From: Halomonas sp.
GTDB lineage: Bacteria > Pseudomonadota > Gammaproteobacteria > Pseudomonadales > Halomonadaceae
Length of the DNA: 39,637 bases
Assembly (NCBI GenBank): GCA_018401555.1
Contig: JAGYKP010000095.1
Location: forward strand, 1 to 39,637
Direction of reading: 5' to 3'
The position numbers and the translations under genes were made by a program. The notes beneath the pieces are model-generated. The model did no database searches, had not been told where the DNA came from, and saw only the letters and a program-made list of their open reading frames with translations. This document shows positions 28,059 through 39,082 of this stretch, in pieces (the first letter of the stretch is position 1; each line of letters starts with the position of its first letter).

Positions 28059-30859
28059 ACTCCGGGATCTTGCCGAAGGGGTCCAGCGCCGGATTGGTGA
28101 GCAGGTTGGCCGCCGCCTCCACGAAGGCGAAAGGCACGAACACCATGCCCTCGGGCATGCGCGGATCGGACCGTGCCACCAGGGTGATCGTGCCACGCCG
28201 GGTGGCGATGGTGATCGACTCCCCCGGGGCCACGCCCAGGCGCCCCAGCTCCGAGGGTGCCAGGCTGGCCGCGGCCTCGGGCTCCAGGTCGTCGAGCACC
28301 CGGCTGCGACGGGTCATGGCGCCGGTATGCCAATGCTCGAGCAGTCGCCCGGTGGTCAATACCGTCGGGTAGTCGGCGTCCACCGGCTCATCCGGCGGCA
28401 GCGGCCGGGTGGGCGAGAACTTCGCCCGGCCCCCGGCGCGCGGGAAGGCATCGGAGAACACCACGTCCGCACCCGGGGCATCCTCGGCGGGACAGGGGTA
28501 GGTCACCGAGCCCTCGCGCTCGAGGCGCTCCCAGCTGATGTGGTCCAGCGAGTGCATGCCCTGCTTCATCTCGGCGAACACCTCCCGCGGGTGAGCATAC
28601 TCCCAGCCCAGGCCGAAGCGCCGTGCCATCTCCTGGATGATCCACCAGTCGGGTTTCGCCTCCCCGGCGGCGCCACCGCGGCGCGCCCCAGCTGTACCTG
28701 GCGGTTGGTGTTGGTCACCGTGCCCTCCTTCTCCGGCCAGGCGGTGGCCGGCAGGATGACATCGGCAAACTGGGCGGTCTCGGTGACGAACAGGTCCTGC
28801 ACCACCAGGTGCTCCAGGGTGGCCAGGGCCTGGCGGGCATGGTGAAGGTCGGGGTCGGACATCGCCGGGTTCTCGCCGAGGATATACATCCCCTTGATGG
28901 TCCCGGCCACGATGGCGTCCATGATCTCCACCACGGTCAGCCCCGGCGTCGCGTCGAGAGGCGTATTCCACAGCTCCTCGAAGGCGGCGCGCAGCTGGGC
29001 ATCGCCCACCGGCTGGTAGTCGGGCAGCACCATGGGGATCAGGCCGGCATCCGAGGCGCCCTGGACGTTGTTCTGCCCGCGCAGCGGATGCAGGCCGGTG
29101 CCGGGGCGGCCGGTGTGGCCGCAGGCCAGGGCCAGCGAGATCAGGCAGCGAGCGTTGTCGGTGCCGTGGACATGCTGGGAGATGCCCATGCCCCAGAAGA
29201 TCATCGCCTTGTCGGCGGTAGCGTAGGCCCGGGCGATCTCGCGGATCGTCTCGGGGTCCACGCCACACAGCGGCGCCATGGCCTCCGGGGTCATGTCAAC
29301 GACGCTGGTCGCCAGGGCCTCGAAGCCCTCGGTGTGGGCGTCGATATAGGCCGGGTCATACAGCTTTTCGGCCACGATGACATGGAGCATGGCGTTGTAG
29401 AGCGCCACGTCGCCGCCAGGGGTGAAACGCACGCCGCGCCAGGCGTAGGCGTCCAGCGCCTGGCCGCGGGGGTCGAGGATGATCAGCCGGGTGCCGCCCC
29501 GCGCCGCCTGCTTGAAGTAGGTGGCCGCCACCGGGTGGTTCACCGCCGGGTTGCAGCCGGTGAGGATCACCACATCGGCCTCGAGGGCCTGCATGAACGA
29601 CGCCGTGACCGCCCCGGAGCCGAGGCACTCCATCAGCGCCGCCACGGAGCTGGCGTGACACAGCCGCGTGCAGTGGTCGACATGGTTGGAGCCGAAGCCG
29701 GTGCGCACCAGCTTCTGGAACAGCCAGGCCTCCTCGTTGGAGCATTTGGCACTGCCGAAGCCGGCCAGCGCATCGGGGCCGTGCGCCGCCTTGAGCCCCG
29801 TGAGCCCGTTCGCGGCCAGATCCAGCGCCTCCTCCCAGCTCGCCTCGCGGAAGTGGGTCAGGGGTTGGCGGGATCGAAGCCGGGATCCATGCCCTTGGGC
29901 ACCCCCTCGCGACGGATCAGCGGTCGGGTGAGGCGTGCGGGGTGGTTGGGGTAGTCGAAGCCGAAGCGCCCCTTGACGCAGAGCCGGCCCTGGTTGGAGG
30001 GCCCATTGCGGCCCTCCACGAAGAGGATCTGTTCATCCTTGACGTGGTAGGTGAGCTGGCAGCCCACGCCGCAGTAGGGGCAGATGGAATCGACCGTGCG
30101 GTCGGCCACGGCGGAGTCGCCACGGCCTGCCTCATCGATCAGGGTGGCCGGCATCAACGCCCCGGTGGGGCAGGCCTGGACGCACTCGCCGCAGGCCACG
30201 CAGGTGCTCTCGCCCATGGGGTCGTCGAAGTCGAAGACGATCTTGGCCGCCGCCCCGCGATGCGCCAGGCCGATGACATCGTTGCCCTGCACCTCGCGGC
30301 AGGCGCGCACGCAGAGGCCGCATTCGATGCAGGCGTCGAGGTTGACGTTCATGGCCGAGTGGGTGGCGTCATGGCCGTCGGCATGGGGCAGCGCGGCCGA
30401 GCGCGCGGCGACATGCCGTACCGTGGGCGCCTCGCGCTCCGCCCGCGACGGCAGGCGGCGGCGCACCGCACCGGCGTCAATGGCCAGCCGGTCGGCGATG
30501 GCCCAGAGGTGGCTCGAGCGGTCGGGGCTCGCCTCGCGCTCGGGCTGGTCGGCGAGCAGCAGTTCCATGACGCCCTCGCGGGCCTCCCGGGCGCGCTCGG
30601 AGCCGGCGCTCTTCACCACCATGCCCGGGGCCGCCTCGCGGATGCAGCTCGCGGCGAGTACCCGCTCGCCCTCGATCTCCACCATGCAGGCGCGGCAGTT
30701 GCCGTCAGAGCGGTAGCCGGGGGCGTCCTTGAAGCAGAGGTGGGGAATGGTCTCGCCGGCGCGCCGGGCCACCTGCCAGAGGGTCTCGCCGGGACGGGCG
30801 CTGACCTCGGCGCCGTCCAGGGTCAGGGTGAAGCTGTCGTTGCTGCTGGAGTCGCTCAT
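28018..30859 (-). CDS. NAD-linked formate dehydrogenase catalytic (molybdenum) subunit, FdsA-like (frameshifted as sequenced)
   Basis: Oxidises formate to CO2 at a bis-MGD molybdenum/tungsten centre. The N-terminus resembles NuoG: a 2Fe-2S ferredoxin domain with 'CFKDAPGYRSDGNCRACMVEI', then clusters 'CIECGLCVRAC' and 'CVACGECVQACPTG', and the MGD-domain cluster 'CPYCGVGC'. The active-site ligand is Cys in 'HCTRLCHASSVAAL', not selenocysteine. Two indels (near 29860 and 28680) change frame. Joined, about 945 residues end 'EFKYAACRLSPAAS' at TGA 28018-28020. GGGAGG precedes the ATG at 30859. The gene follows the diaphorase subunit by 10 bases. No fdhD or molybdenum-cofactor genes are in the window. 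Confidence 0.9.
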
Positions 30860-30869
30860 CTCGACCTCC

Positions 30870-32588
30870 CTACCCTTTCGCGATCAGGTGCCGGGCTTCG
30901 AGCTCGCCGCGAAAATCGCGCAGCAGGCTCGTCACCGGATTGGGTGCGGCCTGGCCCAGGCCGCAGATGGAGGCATCCCCCATCACCCGGGCGAGGCGCT
31001 CGAGCTGCTCGACATCCCACTCGTCGCGTTCGAGCAGGGCGAGCATCTTCTCGGTGCCCACCCGGCAGGGCGTGCACTGCCCGCAGGACTCGTCGGCGAA
31101 GAAAGCCAGCAGGTTGGTGGCCACGGTGCGCAGGTCATCCTGGTCCGATAGCACGATGATCGCCGCCGAGCCGATAAAGCAGCCGTGCTCCTGCAACGTA
31201 TCGAAGTCCAGCGGGATATCGGCCTTGCTCGCCGGGAGGATGCCACCGGAGGCGCCGCCGGGCAGGTAGCCGGCAGGGCGATGGCCCTCGGCCATACCGC
31301 CACAGTACTCCTCGAGCAGCTCGGCGAGGGTGATGCCCGCCGGGGCCAGGTGCACCCCGGGACGGGCAACCCGTCCGGAGACAGAGAAGCTGCGCAGGCC
31401 CTGGCGCCCGTGGCGTCCCTGGGCGGCGAACCAGTCGGCACCCTGCTCCCAGATCCGCGGAACCCAGTAGACGGTCTCGACATTGTTGACCAGGGTGGGC
31501 CGGCCGAAGAGCCCGCGCTGGGCCACGAAGGGCGGGCGATGGCGCGGCTTGCCGGGCTTGCCCTCCAGCGATTCGATCAGCGCCGACTCCTCGCCACAGA
31601 TATAGGCGCCGGCGCCCCGGCGCAACACGATATAGCCCGGTGGTACGAGGCCTTCGGCCTCGAGCTCGACGATGGCCTCGGTGAGCACCCGATGCAGGCC
31701 GGGATACTCGTCGCGCAGGTAGATATACAGAGCCTCGGCCTCCACCGCCCAGGCACCCACCAGGGCCCCTTCCAGGAAGCGGTGCGGCGCATGCTCGAGA
31801 TAGTGGCGGTCCTTGAAGGTGCCGGGCTCGCCTTCGTCGGCGTTTATCACCGCAAAGCGGGGCCCGGGCTCGGCGCGCACCGCCTGCCACTTCCTGAAGA
31901 TCGGGAAGCCGGCACCGCCCAGGCCACGCAGCCCGGCGTGCTCGAAGGCCTCGCAGAGCGCCGCGAAGCCCACCTCGCCGGCCCGACACGCGGCCAGCAG
32001 CCGATAGCCGCCGACGGCTCGGTAGTCGTCCAGGCGCTGCCAGAGGATCGTCTCGGGGTGGACATGGCCGGTATCCACCACCGCCTCGACGCCCTCGGCG
32101 GTGGCGTAGCGCACGTGGTGGTGGCCCACCTCGGCCACCGGTGCACTGTCGCAGCGCCCCATGCAGGGAGCCCGCAGCACCCGCACCGCCGCGGGGTCGG
32201 CACCGGACGCTAGCCGCTCGTGCAGCGCCTCGGCGCCGGCCAGACGACAGGGCAGAGAGTCGCACACCCGCACCGTCACTGCCGGCGGCGGCGACTGGTC
32301 CTCGTGAACCACATCGAAGTGGGCATAGAAGGTGGCGGTTTCAAAGATGGCCGCCATGGGCAGGTTCATGTAGCTGGCCAGCGCCCGCAGCTCGGCCATG
32401 GCCAGGTGCCCCTGGGCATCCTGGATGACGTGCAGGTGTTCGATCAGTCGGTCGCGCCCCTGGAGCTGCGGGTCGCGGCGCTCGTCGCCGAGCAGGGCAC
32501 GCAGCCCGGTCAGCGCCAGTGGCGCCAGTTCGCGGCCGCGGGCCCCGCCGCGACGGCGTGCTCGTTGGGGGCTGGTGGTATCGTGCAT
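30870..32588 (-). CDS. Formate dehydrogenase diaphorase subunit, NuoE-NuoF fusion (FdsG-FdsB-like)
   Basis: Transfers electrons from the catalytic subunit to NAD+. Residues about 25-165 form a NuoE/FdsG thioredoxin-like 2Fe-2S domain with cysteines in 'VCDSLPC' and 'APCMGRC'. Residues about 210-570 form a NuoF/FdsB flavoprotein with 'GLRGLGGAGFPIFRKW', the FMN/NADH loop 'NADEGEPGTFKDR', 'GAGAYICGEESALI', and 4Fe-4S ligands in 'ESCGQCTPCRVGTEKM' plus 'ICGLGQ'. In Rhodobacter capsulatus-type enzymes FdsG and FdsB are separate; here they are one 572-residue chain, an arrangement seen in several gammaproteobacterial and Methylobacterium-type enzymes. The reading frame is intact. It sits first in the pair with the catalytic subunit. 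Confidence 0.92.
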   Translation of the reverse strand: MHDTTSPQRARRRGGARGRELAPLALTGLRALLGDERRDPQLQGRDRLIEHLHVIQDAQGHLAMAELRALASYMNLPMAAIFETATFYAHFDVVHEDQSPPPAVTVRVCDSLPCRLAGAEALHERLASGADPAAVRVLRAPCMGRCDSAPVAEVGHHHVRYATAEGVEAVVDTGHVHPETILWQRLDDYRAVGGYRLLAACRAGEVGFAALCEAFEHAGLRGLGGAGFPIFRKWQAVRAEPGPRFAVINADEGEPGTFKDRHYLEHAPHRFLEGALVGAWAVEAEALYIYLRDEYPGLHRVLTEAIVELEAEGLVPPGYIVLRRGAGAYICGEESALIESLEGKPGKPRHRPPFVAQRGLFGRPTLVNNVETVYWVPRIWEQGADWFAAQGRHGRQGLRSFSVSGRVARPGVHLAPAGITLAELLEEYCGGMAEGHRPAGYLPGGASGGILPASKADIPLDFDTLQEHGCFIGSAAIIVLSDQDDLRTVATNLLAFFADESCGQCTPCRVGTEKMLALLERDEWDVEQLERLARVMGDASICGLGQAAPNPVTSLLRDFRGELEARHLIAKG

Positions 32589-32658
32589 GGCGGCCTCGCT
32601 ATTGTGCTCTTGTCATTGTGGCTGTAATGCGGGCGATCATGCTCGCCGTAAGCTTCGC

Positions 32659-33363
32659 CTAGAAATTCTGCAGGTAGGCGACGCCTCCCAGGTTGCTCAT
32701 CTGCCGGCGTATCCAGGCGCTGCGCTGGACCACCCCGGGAGAGGGCCTAGCGGCATCGCGACCCCGCGGGTCGGGCAGGATCGCCGCCAGCCGGCTGGCC
32801 TGGGCCGCGCTGAGCCGCTCGGCGGAGACGCCGAAGTAGTGCTGGGCCGCGGCCTCCAGGCCGAACACGCCGCTATCCCACTCGGCGATATTGAGGTAGA
32901 CCTCGAGGATGCGCTGCTTGGGCCACAGGGCCTCGATCAGCAGGGTAAACCACGCCTCGAAGCCCTTGCGTATCCAGCTGCGTCCACTCCACAGGAAGAG
33001 GTTCTTGGCGGTCTGCTGGCTCAGGGTGCTGGCACCGCGCAGCCGACCGCCGTTGCGGCTCGCCTGCCAGGCGCGACGAATCTCCACCAGATCGAAGCCC
33101 TGGTGCTCCAGGAAGCGCTGGTCCTCGGCGGCGATCACCGCCAGCTTGGCGTGGTCGGAGAGCGCCTCCCAGGGCCGCCAGCGGTGCTGGATATCGATGG
33201 GCTCCCGAGCTACCCAGGAGTGCACCTTGCGCTCCACCATCACCATGGAACCGAACACCGGTGCCTGGCGAAACAGCAGCACCAGCAGCACCGAGAGCAC
33301 CGCGAAGCCCAGCACCGCTCGCCACAGCCAGCCCCATAGCCGCTGCCTCCACCTGGCGATCAT
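32659..33363 (-). CDS. mtgA: Monofunctional peptidoglycan glycosyltransferase
   Basis: Membrane-anchored GT51 enzyme polymerising lipid II into glycan strands. It starts at ATG 33363, followed at once by a basic stretch and a single membrane helix (about 10-30). GT51 motifs are 'AAEDQRFLEHQGFD' (catalytic Glu and fold motif), 'RGASTLSQQTAKNLFL', 'RKGFEAWFTLLIEALWPKQRILEVYLN' and 'FGLEAAAQHYFG'. No transpeptidase domain follows; 234 residues is the usual MtgA length. It lies between the formate dehydrogenase genes and fghA on the same strand (70 and 112 bases away), an unexpected cell-wall gene inside a formaldehyde-oxidation group. Confidence 0.93.
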   Translation of the reverse strand: MIARWRQRLWGWLWRAVLGFAVLSVLLVLLFRQAPVFGSMVMVERKVHSWVAREPIDIQHRWRPWEALSDHAKLAVIAAEDQRFLEHQGFDLVEIRRAWQASRNGGRLRGASTLSQQTAKNLFLWSGRSWIRKGFEAWFTLLIEALWPKQRILEVYLNIAEWDSGVFGLEAAAQHYFGVSAERLSAAQASRLAAILPDPRGRDAARPSPGVVQRSAWIRRQMSNLGGVAYLQNF

Positions 33364-33475
33364 CGCCGACCTCGTCGCATGCGTCTCTCCCCTCGTCCCG
33401 GGCCCCTGATCACGGCCATACTGCCCACATGCGGCCAGTATAGGGCCCCGGACGCCTCGGGGGGAGGCTCCTGCC

Positions 33476-35519
<2,044 letters not shown>

Positions 35520-35599
35520 GGCATCTTCCTCGATTGGTGTGTTGATCCTGATGACATTCTAGGCAATTCGGTGCAATGGGATAAACTGCATCAAACACA

Positions 35600-35613
35600 T
35601 GACATTGTTGTCA
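35600..35613. promoter_or_regulatory. Inverted repeat TGACA-N4-TGTCA in the frmA/lysR intergenic region
   Basis: A short dyad in the 125-base gap between divergent frmA and the LysR gene, 31 bases before the lysR start. This is the usual place for a LysR operator controlling itself and the divergent gene. The five-base arms make it only suggestive. Confidence 0.35.
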
Positions 35614-35644
35614 GAGAGCAACAGTCCACTCAGGAGTGGCCAAG

Positions 35645-36534
35645 ATGCAACGTTGGGACAGGATCGAAGCCTTCGTGGAAGTGGTGCGCCTGGGGACCTT
35701 CGCGGCCGCGGCACGACATCTCAAGGTCTCCAACTCCCATGTCAGCCGCCTGGTCAGCCAACTGGAGAACCAGCTGGGGACCACTCTCCTCTACCGGACC
35801 ACCCGCCAGATACGGCTCACCGATGCCGGGAGCCTCTACTACGAGCACTGCCACCACCTGTTCGACGGCTTCCGCGAGGCCGAGGCGGCGATCAACGACC
35901 TGCAGGCCCGACCCGTGGCGTACTCAGGTTGACCTCGGCGACCACCTTCGGTGAGCGCTTCATCGCGCCGCTGATCAACGATTTTCTCTGCCAGCATCCC
36001 CTGCTCGAGATCCGCTTGCACTTCACCAATCGCCAGGTGGACATCATCGACGAAGGGTATGACATCGCCATCCGCATGGGCACACTCAAGGATTCGACGC
36101 TGATTGCCCGGCGCATCTGTGAACGCCACGAGTACGTGGTCGGCTCCCCGGACTACTTCAACCGAATGCCCCAGCCCCATACCCTGTCGGAGCTCTCCCG
36201 CCACCGCTGCCTGGTGGGCTCTCGCGACCACTGGCGATTCGATGTCGACGGGGTGCGCCGCGAGGTAAGGGTCGAGGGAGCCTGGGAGGGAAACTCGGGA
36301 CCGGCCCTGCTGGATGCGGCCCTCAAGGGCCTGGGGCTGGCCCAGCTTCCCGACTATTACGTCGACCCCTACCTGGCGAGCGGCGAGCTGGTCTCGGTAC
36401 TCGATGCCTACCAGCACGACGACACCGCGGTCTGGGCCGTCTACCCTCGTCATCGCCACCGCTCGCCCAAGGTGCACCAGTTCATCGACTACCTGGTCGA
36501 ACATATCGATGAACTGCTGCCCGTGCGTCGCTGA
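35645..36534 (+). CDS. LysR-family transcriptional regulator (frameshifted as sequenced)
   Basis: DNA-binding regulator. The ATG at 35645 follows AGGAG at eight bases. Residues 1-62 are the winged helix-turn-helix ('FVEVVRLGTFAAAARHLKVSNSHVSRLVSQLE'). One missing base near 35920 changes frame from 2 to 1. Joined, the substrate-binding domain continues 'GVLRLTSATTFGERFIAPLINDFL' to the stop at 36532-36534, about 297 residues. Family members of this CrgA/AaeR-like subgroup have 'SATTFGERFIAP'-type wording. It is transcribed divergently from frmA, so an alcohol, aldehyde or downstream C1 intermediate may be the effector (inference). Confidence 0.88.
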
Positions 36535-36648
36535 GAAGGGCGGGCAGGGTTCCGACGCATCCGCGGCGTTGGCAAAAAGCCGCAAAGTGCCATAGCTTGA
36601 AGCGAGACCGTCACCGGCATTTCATCATCATCCCGTGTGAGGTATTGG

Positions 36649-37012
36649 ATGGATAACGTCAGCCGCCGCATGGGGCGCTGCCGCGTGTCTCCAGGGCACT
36701 CTTCGCGGCGACGCTGTTCGCGGCTCCTTGGCCATGGCCAGTGACTACCCTACCGAAACCCGCGTCGACTACGTGCTCGGGTGCATGGCCGCCAATGGCC
36801 AGGATCACCTGATGATGCAGAAGTGCTCGTGCAGCATCGACGTGATCGCCGAACTCATGCCCCATGAGGACTACGAGGCGGCAAGGACCGTGATGAGCAT
36901 GCAGGATCAGCCCGGCGAGCTGGGCATGCTGTTCCGCACGGAACGCAGCATGCAGGAGGATCTGAATCACTTTCGCAGCGTGCAGGCCGAAGCCGACCTG
37001 CGCTGCTTCTGA
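36649..37012 (+). CDS. Small exported Cys/Met-rich protein of a PQQ-alcohol-dehydrogenase cluster, unknown (frameshifted as sequenced)
   Basis: I do not recognise a named family. The intact part (36728-37012) is the mature protein. Joining the frames upstream (indels near 36690 and 36722) restores a classic signal peptide: 'MDNVSRRMGRCRVS', then 'RALFAATLFAAPLAMA', cleaved before 'SDYPTETRVDYVLGCM'. The mature protein of about 91 residues has four cysteines ('LGC', 'KCSC', 'RCF') and a Met-rich loop ('CMAANGQDHLMMQKCSCSID'), then amphipathic helices. It lies six bases upstream of a cytochrome c gene. The Cys/Met pattern suggests disulphides or metal binding in the periplasm (inference). Its place between a C1-oxidation operon and quinoprotein-type accessory genes ties it to alcohol oxidation. 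Confidence 0.65.
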
Positions 37013-37018
37013 GGCGAC

Positions 37019-37423
37019 ATGCTTCACCATGCCCCGGTTGCCCTGAGGCTGGTGCCATCCCTCGGGATCTTGCTGATGACACTCGGCTTTCCCCCTGACT
37101 TGCCGGCAGACGAGGCCTTGCTGGCCCAGGGCGAGCGGGTCTTCCGTAACCAGTGCCGAGGCTGTCATTCGCTGACACCCGGCATGCATATCGCAGGGCC
37201 CAGCCTGCACGGTGTGGTCGGGCGCAATGCCGGCGAGGTCGCGGACTTCGAGTACTCACGAGCCCTGCAGGGCGCGCAGCTGGTGTGGACCCCCGGGGTC
37301 CTCGACCGTTTCCTGGCCGACCCGGACGCCCTCCTGCCCGGCACGCGCATGGTGTTCTGGGGACTGCCGGAGGATGCCCGGCGTCCGCTGATCGACTATC
37401 TACGCAATGTCGGTGAGCAGTAG
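37019..37423 (+). CDS. Class I c-type cytochrome (alcohol-oxidation electron carrier)
   Basis: Exported mono-haem cytochrome of 134 residues. A hydrophobic N-terminal signal is cleaved near 'GFPPDLPADEA'. The haem site is 'CRGCH' (near residue 46-50), followed by 'AGPSLHGVVGRNAGEVADFEYS', and the axial Met is in 'LPGTRMVFWGLPEDARRPLIDYL'. This is the arrangement of mitochondrial-type cytochrome c and of the cytochromes that accept electrons from periplasmic quinoproteins. It starts six bases after the small Cys-rich protein, so the two are one operon. The stop is only 11 bases from the convergent permease stop. Reading frame intact. Confidence 0.9.
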   Translation: MLHHAPVALRLVPSLGILLMTLGFPPDLPADEALLAQGERVFRNQCRGCHSLTPGMHIAGPSLHGVVGRNAGEVADFEYSRALQGAQLVWTPGVLDRFLADPDALLPGTRMVFWGLPEDARRPLIDYLRNVGEQ

Positions 37424-37434
37424 TCTCCCGGCGA

Positions 37435-38247
37435 TCACTCGCCCCCTCCCCCCTTGCGCGCCATCATGCCCCGCGCCGGATTGTAGGCGAGAATCGCCAG
37501 TCCCAGCAGCACGAGCGCCGTCACCAGGGAGATCGAGATGGCCACGGCATGGAAACGCTCGTACATCGCGAAACGAATCATTTCCACGGCATAGGTGAAG
37601 GGATTGAGAGCGGCGATCTGGTAGACCAGATAGCTGCCCTCACGGATCCGCCATAGGGGGTAGAGGGCCGAGGAGAGGAAGAACATCGGGAAGATCACGA
37701 AGTTCATGATACCGGCAAAGTTCTCCAGCTGGCGCACGAAGGTCGACAGCAGCATGCCCAGGGCCCCGACCATGAAGCCGGTCACCACCAGCGCCGGCAG
37801 GACCAGCACGTAGCCCGTCAGCGGCGCCTGCACCCGTAGAGGTAGGCGATGGCCAGGAACACATAGACCTGCACGCGATCGATCACCAGGCGTGCAGCTT
37901 AGTAGCTTGCTGACCAGCAGGTACCAGCGCGGGAAGGGGCTGACCAGCAGGACGCGCATGCTGCCCATCTCGCGATCATAGACCATCGACAATGAACTCT
38001 GCATACCGTTGAAGAGCTGGATCATGCCTACCAGCCCGGGGACGATATAGACCTCATAGAGGACGTAGGTCTGATAGGGCTCGGTCATGGCTACACCGAG
38101 CGCCATGCGGAACCCGGCGGCGAACACGAACAGCCAGACCAGCGGCCTGACCAGCGCGGCCACGAAACGCGAACGCTGGTGCACGAAGCGCAGCAGTTCA
38201 CGGCTGACCACCCCGCGAAGGCAGTGCCCGTAGCTCGCCAGGTTCAT
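37435..38247 (-). CDS. ABC-2-type permease of a PQQ-alcohol-dehydrogenase-associated transporter (PedC-like)
   Basis: ABC-2 membrane subunit. The ATG chosen at 38247 opens 'MNLASYGHCLRGVVSRELLRFVHQRSRF'. Six membrane segments follow with 'RPLVWLFVFAAGFR', 'SLSMVYDREMGSMRVLLVSPFPRWYLLVSKLL', 'FPMFFLSSALYPLW' and 'LNPFTYAVEMIRFAMY'. These are features of the alcohol ABC permease group (PedC) found with quinoprotein alcohol dehydrogenases. A pair of compensating indels (about 37832 and 37895) leaves a short wrong-frame patch; the restored segment reads 'VIDRVQVYVFLAIAYLYG'. As sequenced, no stop separates it from the ATPase upstream. In Pseudomonas putida the related PedA1A2BC system affects lanthanide-dependent alcohol oxidation. 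Total about 270 residues. Confidence 0.82.
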   Translation of the reverse strand: MNLASYGHCLRGVVSRELLRFVHQRSRFVAALVRPLVWLFVFAAGFRMALGVAMTEPYQTYVLYEVYIVPGLVGMIQLFNGMQSSLSMVYDREMGSMRVLLVSPFPRWYLLVSKLLSCTPGDRSRAGLCVPGHRLPLRVQAPLTGYVLVLPALVVTGFMVGALGMLLSTFVRQLENFAGIMNFVIFPMFFLSSALYPLWRIREGSYLVYQIAALNPFTYAVEMIRFAMYERFHAVAISISLVTALVLLGLAILAYNPARGMMARKGGGGE

Positions 38248-39003
38248 CGGTAGGCCCCCTGGGTCAGTCAGATCGAAGGCTTCGCCGATCGAGGCACAGC
38301 CGCTCCGTGCTGCCACCTCGGCAACGCTGCCATCGGCGCGAATCCGGCCATGATGCAGCACGATCACCCGATCGCCGGGATGGACCTCGTCGATCAGGTG
38401 AGTGGCCCATAGTACGGCCACGCCCTGGTCCCGACAGAGTTGATGCACATGGTCGACAAGGGCACGTCGCGACGCGATGTCGAGCCCCACCGTGGGTTCA
38501 TCCAGCAGCAACAGCTGCGGCTCGTGCAACAGCCCGCGGGCAATCTCGACGCGTCGCCGCTGCCCCCCGGACAGATGACGAACCCGCTGTCGCAGGCTCT
38601 CCGGCATCCCTACCGAGCAAGCTGCAGGACGGCACGCCGCCTCGTCTCGGCAGGTAGCCATGCCTGCAGCGCGGCATGATAGGTCAGGTTCTGCCCGACA
38701 GTGAGGTCACAGGTCCAGGGTGGAGCAACGGCAGGGACCACGCACCATCCCGGGCATGGGCCCCTGGATCCAGTGGCACCCCAGGTGCATGGCCGCCGAG
38801 TGCTTGTCCGGCCCCTGCACCGATAGCCGCTGGGAGCCAGGTGACGCGGGAGAACAACGTGGTCTTGCCGGCCCCGTTGGGACCCAGCAGCACCGCGAAC
38901 TCGCCCGCCCCGGAGGGTCAAAGGAAAGCTGCCTCCGGCACCGGCTTCCGCGCCCCTGCTAGCTGAACCCGAGGATCACGCACGCTCAGGGCAGGCTCGT
39001 CAC
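38248..39003 (-). pseudogene. ABC transporter ATPase of the PQQ-alcohol-dehydrogenase system, several frameshifts
   Basis: ATPase partner of the permease. The C-terminal half is continuous: signature 'HLSGGQRRRVEIARGLLH', Walker B 'LLLLDEPTVGLD', switch 'LWATHLIDE' and 'DRVIVLHHGRI'. The N-terminal half is spread over three frames between about 38600 and 39000: 'ALSVRDPRVQLA', Walker A 'LLGPNGAGKTTLF' and 'DLTVGQNLTYHAALQ'. Wording matches the ATPase subgroup specific to PQQ alcohol dehydrogenase systems. The start is uncertain; a GTG at 39003 is possible. The reading frame runs on into the permease without a stop, either a true fusion or an indel near 38250. The break density is the highest in the window, suggesting poor sequence quality here. 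Confidence 0.75.
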
Positions 39004-39082
39004 CCGGCGGCCCTGCCTGCTCGACCTGGTCAAGGGTGCCTGTAAGGTGCCGCAGTCTCCCAGGGTCACACGGCTCGACGAG

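Noticed and set aside
29600..29720. Selenocysteine at the formate dehydrogenase active site
   Set aside because: The codon at the ligand position in 'HCTRLCHASS' is for Cys, and no in-frame TGA or SECIS-like hairpin is seen there.
36600..37430. A CXXCW-motif protein of the PQQ-catabolism type
   Set aside because: The small exported protein has CSC and single cysteines but no CxxCW motif, so that family name was not used.
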